Origin: Chlorella sorokiniana
Lineage: Eukaryota > Chlorophyta > Trebouxiophyceae > Chlorellales > Chlorellaceae
Assembly (NCBI GenBank): GCA_025917655.1
Contig: CP084615.1
Span: forward strand, 186,001-250,000
Direction: 5' to 3'
DNA length: 64,000 nt
Below are positions 25,858 through 36,420 of the stretch, piece by piece (the stretch's first letter is position 1; each line of letters begins with the position of its first letter). The position numbers and the translations under genes are program-made. The notes below the pieces were generated by a model that was not told where the DNA came from, ran no database searches, and worked only from the letters and a program-made list of their open reading frames with translations.

Positions 25858-28141
25858 ATGTCTGGCTTGGCGGCGGCGTGGCCAGGCCGCATGCGCGCCG
25901 CGACCGCCTCGCCCGCGCCCTGCTGCTTGGTGCGGGCGCTGCTGCAGCCGGCTACGGCGCCTACCGCCTGTACCACAGCGAGCCGGCGGCGGCGGCGCGG
26001 CGCCAGCTCACGCGGCTGCGCGCCGCGCTGGCCGCTTACTCTGACGCCTTTGGCACCGGCGCCGACACGCTGCAGCTGCTGCTGGCCGACTTCCGCGCGT
26101 TCCTGCAGTCGGATCGCAGCGAGGTGCCGGCCAGCCTGCGCCAGCTGGCACGCCTGATGCAGGCGCGAGAGGTCGCCGACGTGGCGACCGCCGCCACCGC
26201 GGCGCTCGTGCGCGGCGTCGCCGCTGGCGTGTCGCCCTCCCGCGGCGCCGTGCTGCCGCCCTCGCACCCTGGACGAGGGGGCGGCTGCGCAAGCAGACCG
26301 AGAAGAAGGGGGAGCAGGCTGGGAAGGGCCTGCGGCAGCGCCAGCAGGGCCCAGCGGCGGCGACGCGTTGGGACGCGTCCTGGATGCCCTCCTGTCCGGC
26401 GCGGCCAGGGCCTCGTCTCAGTCGCCGTTTCGCTCGGCGCCCGCAACCTCGTCGCCGCCTACTGCGAGGCCCAGCAGCAGCAGCAGGAGAAGCAGCAGCG
26501 GGGCGGCGGCGGCTCGGCCGCGCCCCGACCTGACTGCGCGGGCGCTCGACTTCCTGGCGTCGCGGCGCGGGCAGCAGCTGGCGGTGGCGTGCGTGGCGGC
26601 GTTTGTGTCGGCGGGCATGCGCTCCTACCTGGACCAAACCCTGGACATCAACTTTTACGAGGTGGGTGCTGCTGCCTGTGCAGCCCCTGTTGCTTGTGGG
26701 CGCAGCGTTGCTGTCCGGTGCTTCGGGAGCTGCCGGGTGGCCTCTGCGCTGCCGCCCCCTGGGGAGAGCGCTCCCCTTCCTGCCCTCCACCGCCGCGCTT
26801 GCCAGCCACTCCCCGCCACGTCACTCCACGTAGCTGCCCCTCGACTGTCCTGTGCCTCCACCTGCTTCCTCCACCCTGCTTGTCCACTTGACTCAGGTCG
26901 CCCCTCTCTCACTTGCCATTGATTTCGCCCCCCCCTCCCCCAGGACCTGTTCTCTGCCATGGCCCAGCCGCGGCACCTGGAGGCCGTCAAGGCGGTGGTG
27001 GGGGTGTTTGCGAGGGACGTGGTGGGCGCCTACCTGGCGGGGCCCCAGGCGGCGGCGGACGGCGGTCACGGCCGCCAGCTCAGGTGCGGCGGCGGCGGCT
27101 GCATCGCGCGTGTGCTACGTGAGCAGGGGCACAGCAAGCATGTCGGCGCACGCGTGTGGCGTGCCAGCGAGGGGCGGCAAGCAGCAACGGGGGCGCTGCG
27201 GCCGGGGCTGACGCGGCCAAGGGTTGTGTGTGGGTGGCGTCTGACACCGCTGCCGGCGTGCTGCACGCCTCTCTCACCTCGCAGGCTCTCCGCCAGCGTT
27301 CAGGAGCTGCTGGGAGCGGCGGCGGCAGCTGGCAGCTCGCAGCCCGCGCAGGAGGCGGGTGTCGCGGCGGACAGCGGAAGCCCCTGCGGCAGCAGCGCGT
27401 CGGGCGAGTGGCGGCAGGCGGCGGCGCCGCCGCTGCCAGCCGCGCCGTCTGATGTCGACAGCGACGTGGTTCTGAGGCCGCAGGATGCCTCCGCGGCGGC
27501 AGCAAAGGACGGCGGCGGCGGCGGCGACGCCAGCGCTCGCAGCCACGACAGCGGCGCGTGGGCTGTGGGGACGCCGTCGCCGGCAGGGGAGGCGGCTGGC
27601 GGGGCGGCTGCTGCTCCTCCGCGCCGCCCCTCGCTGCCTCAGCTGCGCCGCGTGCAGGCGGCAGCAGCGGAGGGGCCCTCGCTGTCGCGGGAGGGCAGCG
27701 GCAACCTGGAGTGGATCTCCGTCGTCGGCAAGGAGTGGCTCAACGTGAGTGTGCCCCCCCCGCTTTGTTGTGCGGCTGCCTGTGCCTGCCTGCAGCTGGC
27801 TGCCTGTGCTGAGATGCCAGCCACCAGAAAAGCGCGCTGTCGCCCGCACTCTCGCACCTGGTGCCCCTGCGCTATTCCGCTGCACCCATAGACCTGGAAG
27901 GACGTTGGATTGTGAGGCTGTGTCCATGTGCCCCCGGTTCACCTTCCCGCAGGTGGCCCAGCACCCAGCGGGGCGCAGCGTGATGGTCGAGCTGGCGGGG
28001 GCGGCTGCCAAGGAGGCTGCGCGCGGCGCCGGCGCCGCCCTGGCCGACCACTTCCGGCTGCAGTGGGCGCTGGTGGCGGCCTGCGCCGCGCTGCTGCTGG
28101 CCTGGCTGGCGCAGCGCCTGCTGGGCGCGCTGCTGGGCTGA
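25858..28141 (+). CDS. PHLOEM PROTEIN 2-LIKE A10-type membrane protein
   Basis: Four exons: 25858-26661, 26944-27083, 27285-27744, 27953-28141. The conserved N-terminal part reads LLLGAGAAAAGYGAYRLYHS (membrane segment), a helical region (LRQLARLMQAREVADVATAA), VSVAVSLGARNLVAAYCE, then ACVAAFVSAGMRSYLDQTLD and AMAQPRHLEAVKAVVGVFA. The order of these blocks matches Arabidopsis PP2-A10-like proteins, which despite the name lack a lectin domain and whose function is unknown. The C-terminal block EWISVVGKEWLN then VAQHPAGRSVMVELAG also fits. It ends in a strongly hydrophobic segment (WALVAACAALLLAWLAQRLL), suggesting a tail anchor. The reading frame shifts several times within exon 1 (near 25880, 26230, 26409 and 26525), again at G/C runs. 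ATG 25858 is the best start but lies in a different frame from the first conserved block. Confidence 0.82.
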
Positions 28142-28571
28142 CCGGCGACGGCACAGCGGCCGTCGCTCTTGCCCGCCGTCCTTCTTCTCGCGAAATGCTG
28201 CTGCGCTTCTCCCTCGGCAATTTCGGTAAGGTGTATTTGCAGTTTTTCTGGTTTGTTTTGGTGCAGTTTTGCGGCTGAAAGTCCGCAGGCGGGCTTCCGC
28301 GTGGCTGGCACCGCCCGTCCCTTCTTGCCCGGCCGTGCCCCGACACCCCACCCCCTTGCTCGCTTGCTTGCTATCCGGTTTCCCCCCACCCTGCTCTCTA
28401 TCATGTTTGCCATCTCTTTCTAGGCTTTGTAACGCTCCCAGGCACTGCTGACCTGTGAAGGGCAGCCAGGATGGTAATGGCGCCACGCACAACGCAAGCT
28501 GCGCTGGGCATGGCCTGCCAGCCAGCATGGCTGGCTGCCAGTTTCGTTGCGGGTGCTGCAAGCTCCGCTGA
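28142..28571. other. Intergenic: PP2-A10-like 3' end to ICME start
   Basis: 430 bp between two plus-strand genes, with TGTAA at 28428-28432, about 287 bp past the upstream stop. Nothing else recognised. Confidence 0.5.
28428..28432 (+). terminator. Candidate poly(A) signal of the PP2-A10-like gene (TGTAA)
   Basis: TGTAA in a T/C-rich context 287 bp past the stop; matches the algal polyadenylation signal. Use is inferred. Confidence 0.45.
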
Positions 28572-31500
28572 ATGCATATCGACATGACGGCGAGCATGTC
28601 GAGCCCTCCAGAGACGCGGCACGCAAACTCCCAGCCGCTGCCCAGTTCGGGCGACCTGCACGACTCGGGGGAGGAGGTGGCTGATGTGATTGAGGATGAA
28701 GGAGACTTGTCGAGAGAAGATTCCGGCGAGGATGCAGCATTCAGCCCCGCCAGGACGTTCCAACAGTTTGGAAGGGTGGCAACCGAGGGCTTTCACAGGA
28801 AGGAGGAACAGGCGGAGCTTCTGACTCCCGAGGCCCAGGCCCAGCTGCCCCATCCCAGGTGAATGCGGCCGGGGACGCTTCGTGGGAAGAGCGCGGGGCA
28901 CGCCGGCGCCGCCGCCGCTGCCTGCCGGCGCACATTCATTCGGCTGCTTGCCCCGCGTGCCTGCAGCATGATGGAGGAGTGGGAGGCGAGGATGAAAGAC
29001 CTGGCCCTCATCTCCAAGCTCGCCGTGAAGCTGTACACCTACCTAGGCATCGGTGCGGAGTCGGAGCGGTTGGGAGTGGGTGCTGGCTGCCCGCGGGGGG
29101 TGGCGGTGTACGCGGGTCACGCCTGGGGTGCTCCCCGGTCCACAACCACGCGCTCGCGCTCACCGCCAGCATAGATCTCCCTGAAATTTTCCGGCGTTTT
29201 CCATCTGGTATCGTTGAAAGCCGCGCCAAGGCTCTCCACCGCTTGCTGAGGCCCGCTGGGGCTGCTGCCCCCCCCGCACTTCCCGTCCCCCACAGGCTGG
29301 CGCTGGTACATCAACTTCCTGCGCCTCGTCCTGTTTGCCGCGCTGCTGCTCCCCGGCTTCATGCAAATGGTGGCCTTCTACTTCCTCAGCCCTCGGTGCT
29401 GCGGTCCATTCCGTACGGCCTCCAGGCAAGCGGGCTGGCGGCCACTGTGCGGGGCCAGGTCCCCCTTGCTTGCACCATGTTCCCGGCGTGTGTGGATGCC
29501 GGGCGCAGCAGCTCTTCCTTTTCATCTACTGCTGGACTGGACCGGTTTGTTTTTGTTCTGCTAGTGGTGGACAGGCAGCTGGAGCCAGCGTTGCTGAGCC
29601 CTCTCCCGATTTTGATGCCTCTGCAGCCGCGCAACCGCCTCGACATTTACCTGCCCCGCAAGGAGTGGCGGCGGCGGGGGCCCCGCCCCACCGTCATCTT
29701 CGTCACCGGCGGCGCCTGGACCATCGGCTATAAGGGTAGGCCGGGACGACTGGCGGTGTGTGTGTGTGTGGGTTTGTTTCTGTTGGGGGAGGGCGAAGGT
29801 TGCGTGACGCTGGACAGCTTGGCTGGCGGCGGCTGCAGCTGGGACTTGGGGCGCAGGCTGTCGAGTCGCCGCTCCAGCTGGCCGCACAAGGCAGCCGCCG
29901 CAGGGGCGCCACGCGTACCAGGATGTGCGCTGTGGTTCCCGCCTGCGTTCCTGCCGAATGCGCTCGACCCTTCCTCTGTCGCTGTGCAGCCTGGGGCGCG
30001 CTGCTTGCGCGGCGTCTGAGCCAGCGAGGCGTGCTGGTGTTTTGCCTTGACTACCGCAATTTCCCGCAGGTGTGGGGGCGTGTATCTGTGGGGCCGCGTT
30101 TAGTGATAGTGTGATTGTCTGGCAGGGTGCATGTGTTGGTGTGATGGTGGTGGTGGTGATGGTGGTGGGGAAAGGAGGGGCGTACACATTGTTTGGGTTT
30201 GGTGCACTGTTGGTGTGGTGTGCATGTGCTCCCCATCTGCCAGCTGTGCGCCTGCCTCTGCACCTTTTTCAACACCGATCGATGGGAGCTTTGCTCTCGT
30301 TCCCTCTCTGCAGGGCAACGCGCTCGACATGCTGCAGGATGTGAACACAGGTATCGCGTGGGTGCTGCGCAACTGCGGCGCCTTTGGCGGCGACGGCGCT
30401 CCTTCCACCTGGTGGGCCAGTCGGCGGGGGCAGCTGGCTTCGCTGGCGCTCATCGCACAGGTGGGTGGGTGGGCGGCGGCGTGTGGTGGGTGGATGGGTG
30501 GGTGGAATGGGGGGGAATAGCGGGGTATTGATGCCGTGGATGGGCCGGAGGGGCTGGTGGGGCGGCAGGCGGGCGGGTGCAGCAGGAGGCTGCTGCGCTC
30601 CAGCGCAGAGCCGTGGGGTGAGGCGTGAGGGAGGGAGGGTCGGCGCACACACCTGCGGCGCTGCCATCTGGCAGCGCGCCCGCTGTAATGCGGAGGGCGG
30701 GCATGAAGCTGCCCGGCAGCTGCCCGGCGCCGCCGCAGGTCACGCGGCAGCTGCGGGGCGGCACCTCCACCGTGGGAGCCTCCCCAGCCTGGGACCCCTC
30801 CCTCATCCGCGGCTTTGTCGGCGTCAGGTGGGCAACAACAGACAACAGCATGCTTGCTGCGGTGGTGCATGCAGGCGCGTGGCTGCGCGGCGGCGAGTGC
30901 AAGTACCTGCTGGTCAGCACGCGTGCGTGTGGGGCCGCCATCAGGCTCGCCGCCCAGCTGCGGTGCTGACGCTCAAAGCGCTGATCGAGCCGCCGCCCCC
31001 CCCCCCCGCCCTTCCATGCCTCGCATCTGTCACACACCTCCTGTCTCTGCGCCGCTGGCTCCCCCTTTTCCTCCTCCGTTGACCGCTGCTGCAGCGGCGC
31101 TTACAACCTGTACGCGCTGGCCGACCACCTGCACAAGCGGGGCTGTACCGCAACCTGTTTGAGGCGATACACTCGCTCAGCGGCAAGCCCAAGCTGCGTG
31201 AGCTGTCGCCTACCTTCCAGATACGGTGCGCGCCCGTCTGCAGGGACTGGGTGGGTGGGGGTGCTGCGAAGCTGGAGGCTGGGTGGGTGGGGGTGGTACA
31301 GAGGTACAGTGGGTTCAAGAGGCGGAGCAGGTGCATGGGGGAGCGCGGCGCAGCTCAGGCCCGCGGGCGACGCAGGGCGGCGATTGACGTGCGTGAGCGG
31401 CAGCAGCTGCAGCTGTGCGCTCCGATGGAGGCGCTCGCCAGCCACTGACCTGGCCCCTGGTCACACGCGCGCCCTCGGCGTGTCCACGAGCAACAACGTT

Positions 31501-32677
31501 ACCGCTCTGCCGCAGTAACAGCATCCCCCCAACCCACTCCTCAACCCAGTCCCACGTGCCCAACCCCACCCCGGGTCCCCGTCCTTGCAGCAAGCTGGGC
31601 ACCTCGGTGGGTCGCCGCCTGCCGCCGGTGCTGATCCTGCACGGCACGCTGGACAAGAGCGTGCCGATGGAAGTGGCGGTGGAGTTTGTGGCGGCGCTCA
31701 AGGTGCGCGCATGCTGTGCGCTCTGTGGTCTGCTGCCCCGCGCTGCACCCGCCGCCTTCTTCTCTCGCCGACCCTGCCTGGCAGTGGCTGCTGCATGGGG
31801 CCACCGCCAGCCTTTAGGGGCCCGCTTGAACCAGCTGGGGCCCGACAGGTTTGGCTTCGGGTTGACTCCGCTGTGGTTCTGCGCAGGAGGCGGGTGCCGA
31901 CGCGCGGCTCAAGCTGTACCCGGGCAAGACGCACACCAAGCCGATTGTGGAGGACCCCAGTGAGTTGAGCCTGCGGCTGGAATGCAGCGGCGGCAGCAAG
32001 GGGAGGGCGGGGCCAGCAGGGCGGGGAGGGCCACCTCCCGTCAGCGATGCTGCTCCCGTGGAGCAGCGGCAGCGGGTTTGTCCGGCCCTGCAGAGCAGCG
32101 GCAGCCCTTTTCTCTCTCGCGTAGCTCAAGCCAGCGCCGGAGATTCCCTGCGAGCAGCGTGCGCGCACGCGCCTCCACGCATGCATCGCCGCCGCTGCCC
32201 TGCAGTGCGGGGCGGGCGGGACGAGCTGATGGATGACGTCCTCTCCATGGTGGGTCCCACCCTGCTGCTGATGCCGCTGCTGTGGCCGGCTGCGCTGTGT
32301 GGGGGTGTATGCTGAGACAGGCGGGTGCGGCACAGCGGTGTGGCGGCTCACGTGTGACTGGATGCCACCCGCGGGGCATCTTTGGCGGCTGCCCTGCAAG
32401 CGGGAGGCAGTGCCACGGCAGTGGACGGGTCCCTTTGGGGCCGCGGCTCCTGGCGCCGGCGGCCCCCGCGGCCGCGGCTGCTTTGGGATACCTTGCTGGG
32501 CAGCTCCGGGCGGGGGATGCCCGGCGGAGGCTCACCTGCAGCGCCGCGCCCGACGGCTCCCAACTCCGCGCTCACCGTCCCGCCGCGCAGGTTCTGGGCC
32601 GCGAGTGTCACAACCGGCAGATGGCCATGCTGCCTGCGGCGCTGATCAACCTAGCCAGCTTGGTGTGCCCGTTCTGA
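28572..32677 (+). CDS. ICME: Isoprenylcysteine alpha-carbonyl methylesterase
   Basis: Twelve exons: 28572-28858, 28967-29052, 29296-29425, 29627-29735, 29990-30069, 30314-30460, 30739-30827, 31095-31225, 31591-31702, 31887-31959, 32206-32249, 32591-32677. An acidic N-terminus precedes membrane segments ([20 protein letters not shown]). An alpha/beta hydrolase follows: oxyanion-loop region [27 protein letters not shown], nucleophile motif [40 protein letters not shown] (acid Asp) and [15 protein letters not shown] (His). These match plant ICME, which removes the C-terminal methyl ester from prenylated proteins at the ER/Golgi membrane and in plants modulates ABA signalling. The end ([14 protein letters not shown]) is also conserved. 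Intron 3 has a GC donor (CAG|GCAAGC, 29426). Frame breaks near 29396, 30407, 30437 and 31141 lie at G/C runs inside conserved blocks, so sequence errors are likelier than a pseudogene. Confidence 0.95.
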
Positions 32678-33101
32678 CCACCGCGCTGCCCTGCTCTGCG
32701 CCCCTCGAGCAGCGGGGCCCCCGCTGGCTGGCCACTGTAACGTCTAAGGCACGGGTCACAAACTCTGGGAGTGCTGAGCATCACCTCACTCAACCCTTAC
32801 ATGGCAGCTGTGACCCAACCATCTGTCAGACTGGGCGGCGCCCCCAAGGGGCGGCCAAAGGCAAGGTGCTGGCGGCTCCTCTCAGAGGTTGAACGAACCC
32901 TTGTGGCATGTTTGCGCGGCTTTCGTTCGGGCAAGGCGGCGGTAGGGCCCAAATTTCTGGCCGGTTGGCCAGCTTCTCAAGGACTGTGGCACTGCCGCAG
33001 GGGGAGCTGACCAAACCACTTCATGGAGCTGGGACCCCCCATCCGTTTCATTTCATCTCCGGAATGGGAAAAATCACATAGGCGCGTCGTCCCTCGCAAC
33101 C
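32678..33101. other. Intergenic: ICME 3' end to the Cys-rich gene array
   Basis: 424 bp with TGTAA at 32736-32740, a likely ICME poly(A) signal 59 bp past the stop. The rest is presumably the promoter of the first Cys-rich gene. Confidence 0.5.
32736..32740 (+). terminator. Candidate poly(A) signal of ICME (TGTAA)
   Basis: TGTAA 59 bp past the ICME stop; matches the algal polyadenylation signal. Use is inferred. Confidence 0.45.
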
Positions 33102-35528
33102 ATGTCCCGCGCAACTCCCGCAGCGCCCAGCCCCACCGTCATCTTGTGCAGCATCCTGCTGCTGGCGGTGGGCGCAAGGGCAGGGCCCCTCAACCTGGCC
33201 TGCGAGACCCTCACAGGCATTGATTTCTGTGAGTGGGAGCTGGGCTGAAGGGGGAGTGGCCGAGGTTGGGTCTCAGATGGGCCGCCACCGTGCGGCCGCT
33301 GGCAGGGAGGTGACTCCTGACCCCCCTGGGCTGCAGGCGTGGAGTGTTCATCCAACCCGAAGCAGTGCTACCTGTGCCACAAGTCCAGGGCGCCCGTGTG
33401 GAACGCAGCGGGCAAAATCACTGCGGTGAGCGGCGGGCCGTCATGATGACGGCGCGGCCCCACCATCAGTGGAAGTCGAGGCCCGCTGCCCTGGGACGGG
33501 TGGCCCCTCGCGCGCCTGTTACGAAGTAATAGTGCTTCGAGCGTCCATTCGGCGCGCCTGCGCCCGCCAACCCCGGCGACCGGAGGGCAAGGGAGGGCGG
33601 CAGCCGCCGCCACCACACCAAGGCTGCCCCGCCCCTCCCCTCCCCTGCAGTGCCGCGCCACCAACGTCAGCGCGGCACCACCGCCGACTCCTGCAACAGG
33701 GTCAGCGGCGACCCCAACTGCCGTCGCTGCGACGGCATCTGGTGTGTGGAGTGCATGCCAGGTGAAGCCCCGCTGCTCACGCGCCGCTTCAATGCCTGTT
33801 CGCCCAGCAGCCCCCGCACACCACCAGCCGCTCTGCAGCCTCGCAACTCCTCGCAACTCCCGCTGTTGCTATCGCCGCCGCAGGATTCTACATGAACTCC
33901 AACTACAAGTGTGTCAGCGCCGGCAGTCCCCCAGATGCAGCCTTATCTCCGGCAACGGCAACTGCGCCGCCTGCAACCCAGGTGGGGCACAGCGGTGCCG
34001 CCGCCTCGGGAATATGCCTCAGCTGGGGTGCACCGCCACCCAAGCCTGTCGGGCACCCAAGGCGCTTGCCAGACAGACGGCTTGGCCCCAGCCTGCTGCG
34101 CCCCTCCCGACCTGCTCAGCTGCTGTGCACCGGAGGCTTGCAGAGCGCCGCCGCGCAGCGGGTGCAGCGCCGCTCATCACCTGCTGCCCCTGCCCCCCCC
34201 GCCGCCGCCGCCGTCGCCGCAGACAACACATGCACGCGGTGTGCGAACGCCGCCCAGCGCGTGGTGCCCCTGAACGCCATCTACATCAACGCCGGCATCA
34301 TGTCCGGCAGTCGGGTGAGGCGGGCGGCTGCCGCTCGGGACGACGGGGCGTGTGCAGCACCACTGCAGCCTGCCGCCCCTGCCTTGGGCCCCCCTGTCTG
34401 GCCCCCCCTTCGCGCCCACAGCAGCGCTTGAGTGCAGCGCCATCGGGAGATCAGAGGCGCTCAGCTGGCGGGCGGGCGGCGGCGGCTGCCCCGCCTCAGC
34501 CCCCGGTTCCAGCCCCCGCCGCGCCCAGGCCGCCCGTCCTGCACCCGCCTCCCACCCAGCCCTCCGCCCTTTCCTCCCCTGGCAGTGCATGAGCGTGGCC
34601 CAGGTCAACAACTTTGCGCGGGCCATCACCTGGAACAACGCCGTGATGCCTGCACGGTGCATTGAGGTGGACTCAGGTGGGCGCCGCTCTGCTTGCTCGG
34701 CCTGGCGCCCGCACATGCTCCTCGCCGCTACCGCGCCGGCCTCGGGCCCTTCCACACGCCTCCCGCCCACCCCCTCACCAACATCCATCCCTGGGCGCCT
34801 GTTCTTCCCCGCAGAGTTCAAGTGCAACCGGTGCCAGGACGGCTACTCGCTGACAGGTGGCGTGTGCAAGCTCCTGAACCAAGGCTCCAAGTGCAACCGC
34901 ACGCTGCGGTACGGCCAGTACTGCGCCCGGGTGGGTACACCACACAGCACATGTACAAGTCACGGCGCAGGTTGCCAGCGCAGCAGCCGCCTGCAGCAGG
35001 CCCCTAGCTTCCTGCAAAGGGGCAGCCAGTCTTCGCTTGAACGCAGGCAGCAGCTGCGGCGGGCCGTGCGGGGCAGATGGCTGCGTGGTGCAAGTGCAGC
35101 TGTGGGGCGGGGAAGGTTGGCTCAAGCTGCGGCAGGCGGCGCTGAGGCCCCGTCCTGCCTGCTCATCCGCCCCCGCAGTGCGTCGCCAACAACCCCAACA
35201 GATGCGCGGCCTGCAACGGCGCGCGTGGCCTGGTCAACGGGCAGTGCGCCCTGCCGTGCCGCCTGCTGTGAGTGCTGCTGCCGCTCGCTGTCTCCCGCAT
35301 TGCCCACCACCTCTTTTCTGGCTGCCAGGCTTTAGCGCTGTCTGCCCCTGCACGCTGCCGCCGCTGTTGATCTTCCGTTGTGTGCGTTGGGAGTTCGTTG
35401 CCCCTTTTCCGCCCCCAGCTGAGCTTGAATGGCGCATGCCCCGCTGCAGGTTCGGCATCGGCTGCCGCAACTGCAACGCTTCCAGGTGCATCACCCGTGA
35501 CCCCGCGTATGCCAACGGCCGTCGCTGA
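33102..35528 (+). CDS. Secreted CxxC-rich protein A (tandem family, copy 1)
   Basis: Nine exons: 33102-33228, 33337-33425, 33651-33761, 33884-33981, 34223-34314, 34586-34676, 34815-34930, 35179-35267, 35450-35528. The start has a signal peptide (ILCSILLLAVGARAG). The mature part is a chain of Cys pairs: CVECSSNPKQCYLCHKS, CRRCDGIWCVECMPG, CAACNPG, TCTRCANAAQRVVPLNAIYI, KCNRCQDGYSLTG, RCAACN and FGIGCRNCNASRC. The general look recalls growth-factor-receptor/furin-like Cys-rich repeats, but I do not recognise the family. No membrane anchor or catalytic motif is seen, so a cell-wall, extracellular or luminal role is inference. Two frame changes (near 33671 and 33935) each need one extra G or C to keep the Cys pattern shared with copies B and C. 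The last exon ends DPAYANGRR. Confidence 0.8.
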
Positions 35529-36420
35529 GGCAGCTGCGGCATGCGCCTGGCAGGAGAAACGCGCCAAAAGGCGCCGGGTCCGCGCGACTGACGAGAAGCT
35601 ACCGGCTGCGAGCGAGCCTCCGGCGCCCGGCTGTTGCGCGCCCTTTTCCCCGACCACTTGATTTTGTATGCATGGCTGTACGCATCCCCATGACCCACAC
35701 CCACAGTACTGAAATAAGCTGCAGCCGCCTCTCTTCATTGGCTGGCGGGCGGCTGCCGCACCTCACGCCACCTCACTGCCGAGCGGCGCCCTCCGTGCGT
35801 AGCGTAAGACGAACCGCTCAAGTATAACCCACCCCAACCCCACCCCCTCCCCCATTCCCCTCCGTGTTTGTGTGTTTTGATTGTCGCTGCCAGCAGAGCT
35901 CGATGTAAGTAAAAGGAGCGACTGCGTCCTTGTGACGAGAGTGCCCCGTGCCTGCCTGCCTGCCTGGGCAAGCATGTGCACAGGACTGCAGCCTTGCTCA
36001 CGGCCCGCTGTCTGTCTACAGCAGGCCTGGTCCTAACTGAGACCTGCCGCTCTTAAAGTGAAACTTACTGAGGAGGTCCATAGCCGGTTTCTCTTGGCCA
36101 GCGCTCAGTGTTCGGGACGGAGGGTGCGCCCGCTCGCCAGCTGCTGCTTTCGATGGTGTGGCGCCTCCTCCTTTACATGCTGCATTTTGTTGCATTTCAT
36201 GATCCGGGGCGACAAGCCTGAACCAGCCTGCATGCTCCGGACGCAACTCTCTGACAAACTTGGCTCACATGGAGGCGGCAGCTCATGCCAGCCCAGCAGC
36301 TGCCCAGTTCGTGTAAGAGCCAGTCCCGATACCAGTTGCACTGTTCCTCCAGCTGATTCCGATACATGTACTGAGGCCGTGCAGCGCGAACTACAGCCCC
36401 CTCTGCAAGCGGTCTCGCTC
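35529..36420. other. Intergenic between Cys-rich genes A and B
   Basis: 892 bp, with AT-richer stretches than the exons. An ORF in frame with gene B's start extends upstream to 36058 but lacks Cys modules and precedes the clear signal peptide, so it is treated as non-coding. Confidence 0.5.

Noticed and set aside
36058-36420. N-terminal extension of Cys-rich gene B
   Set aside because: The frame is open, but a clear signal peptide starts at 36421 and the extension has no family-like content.
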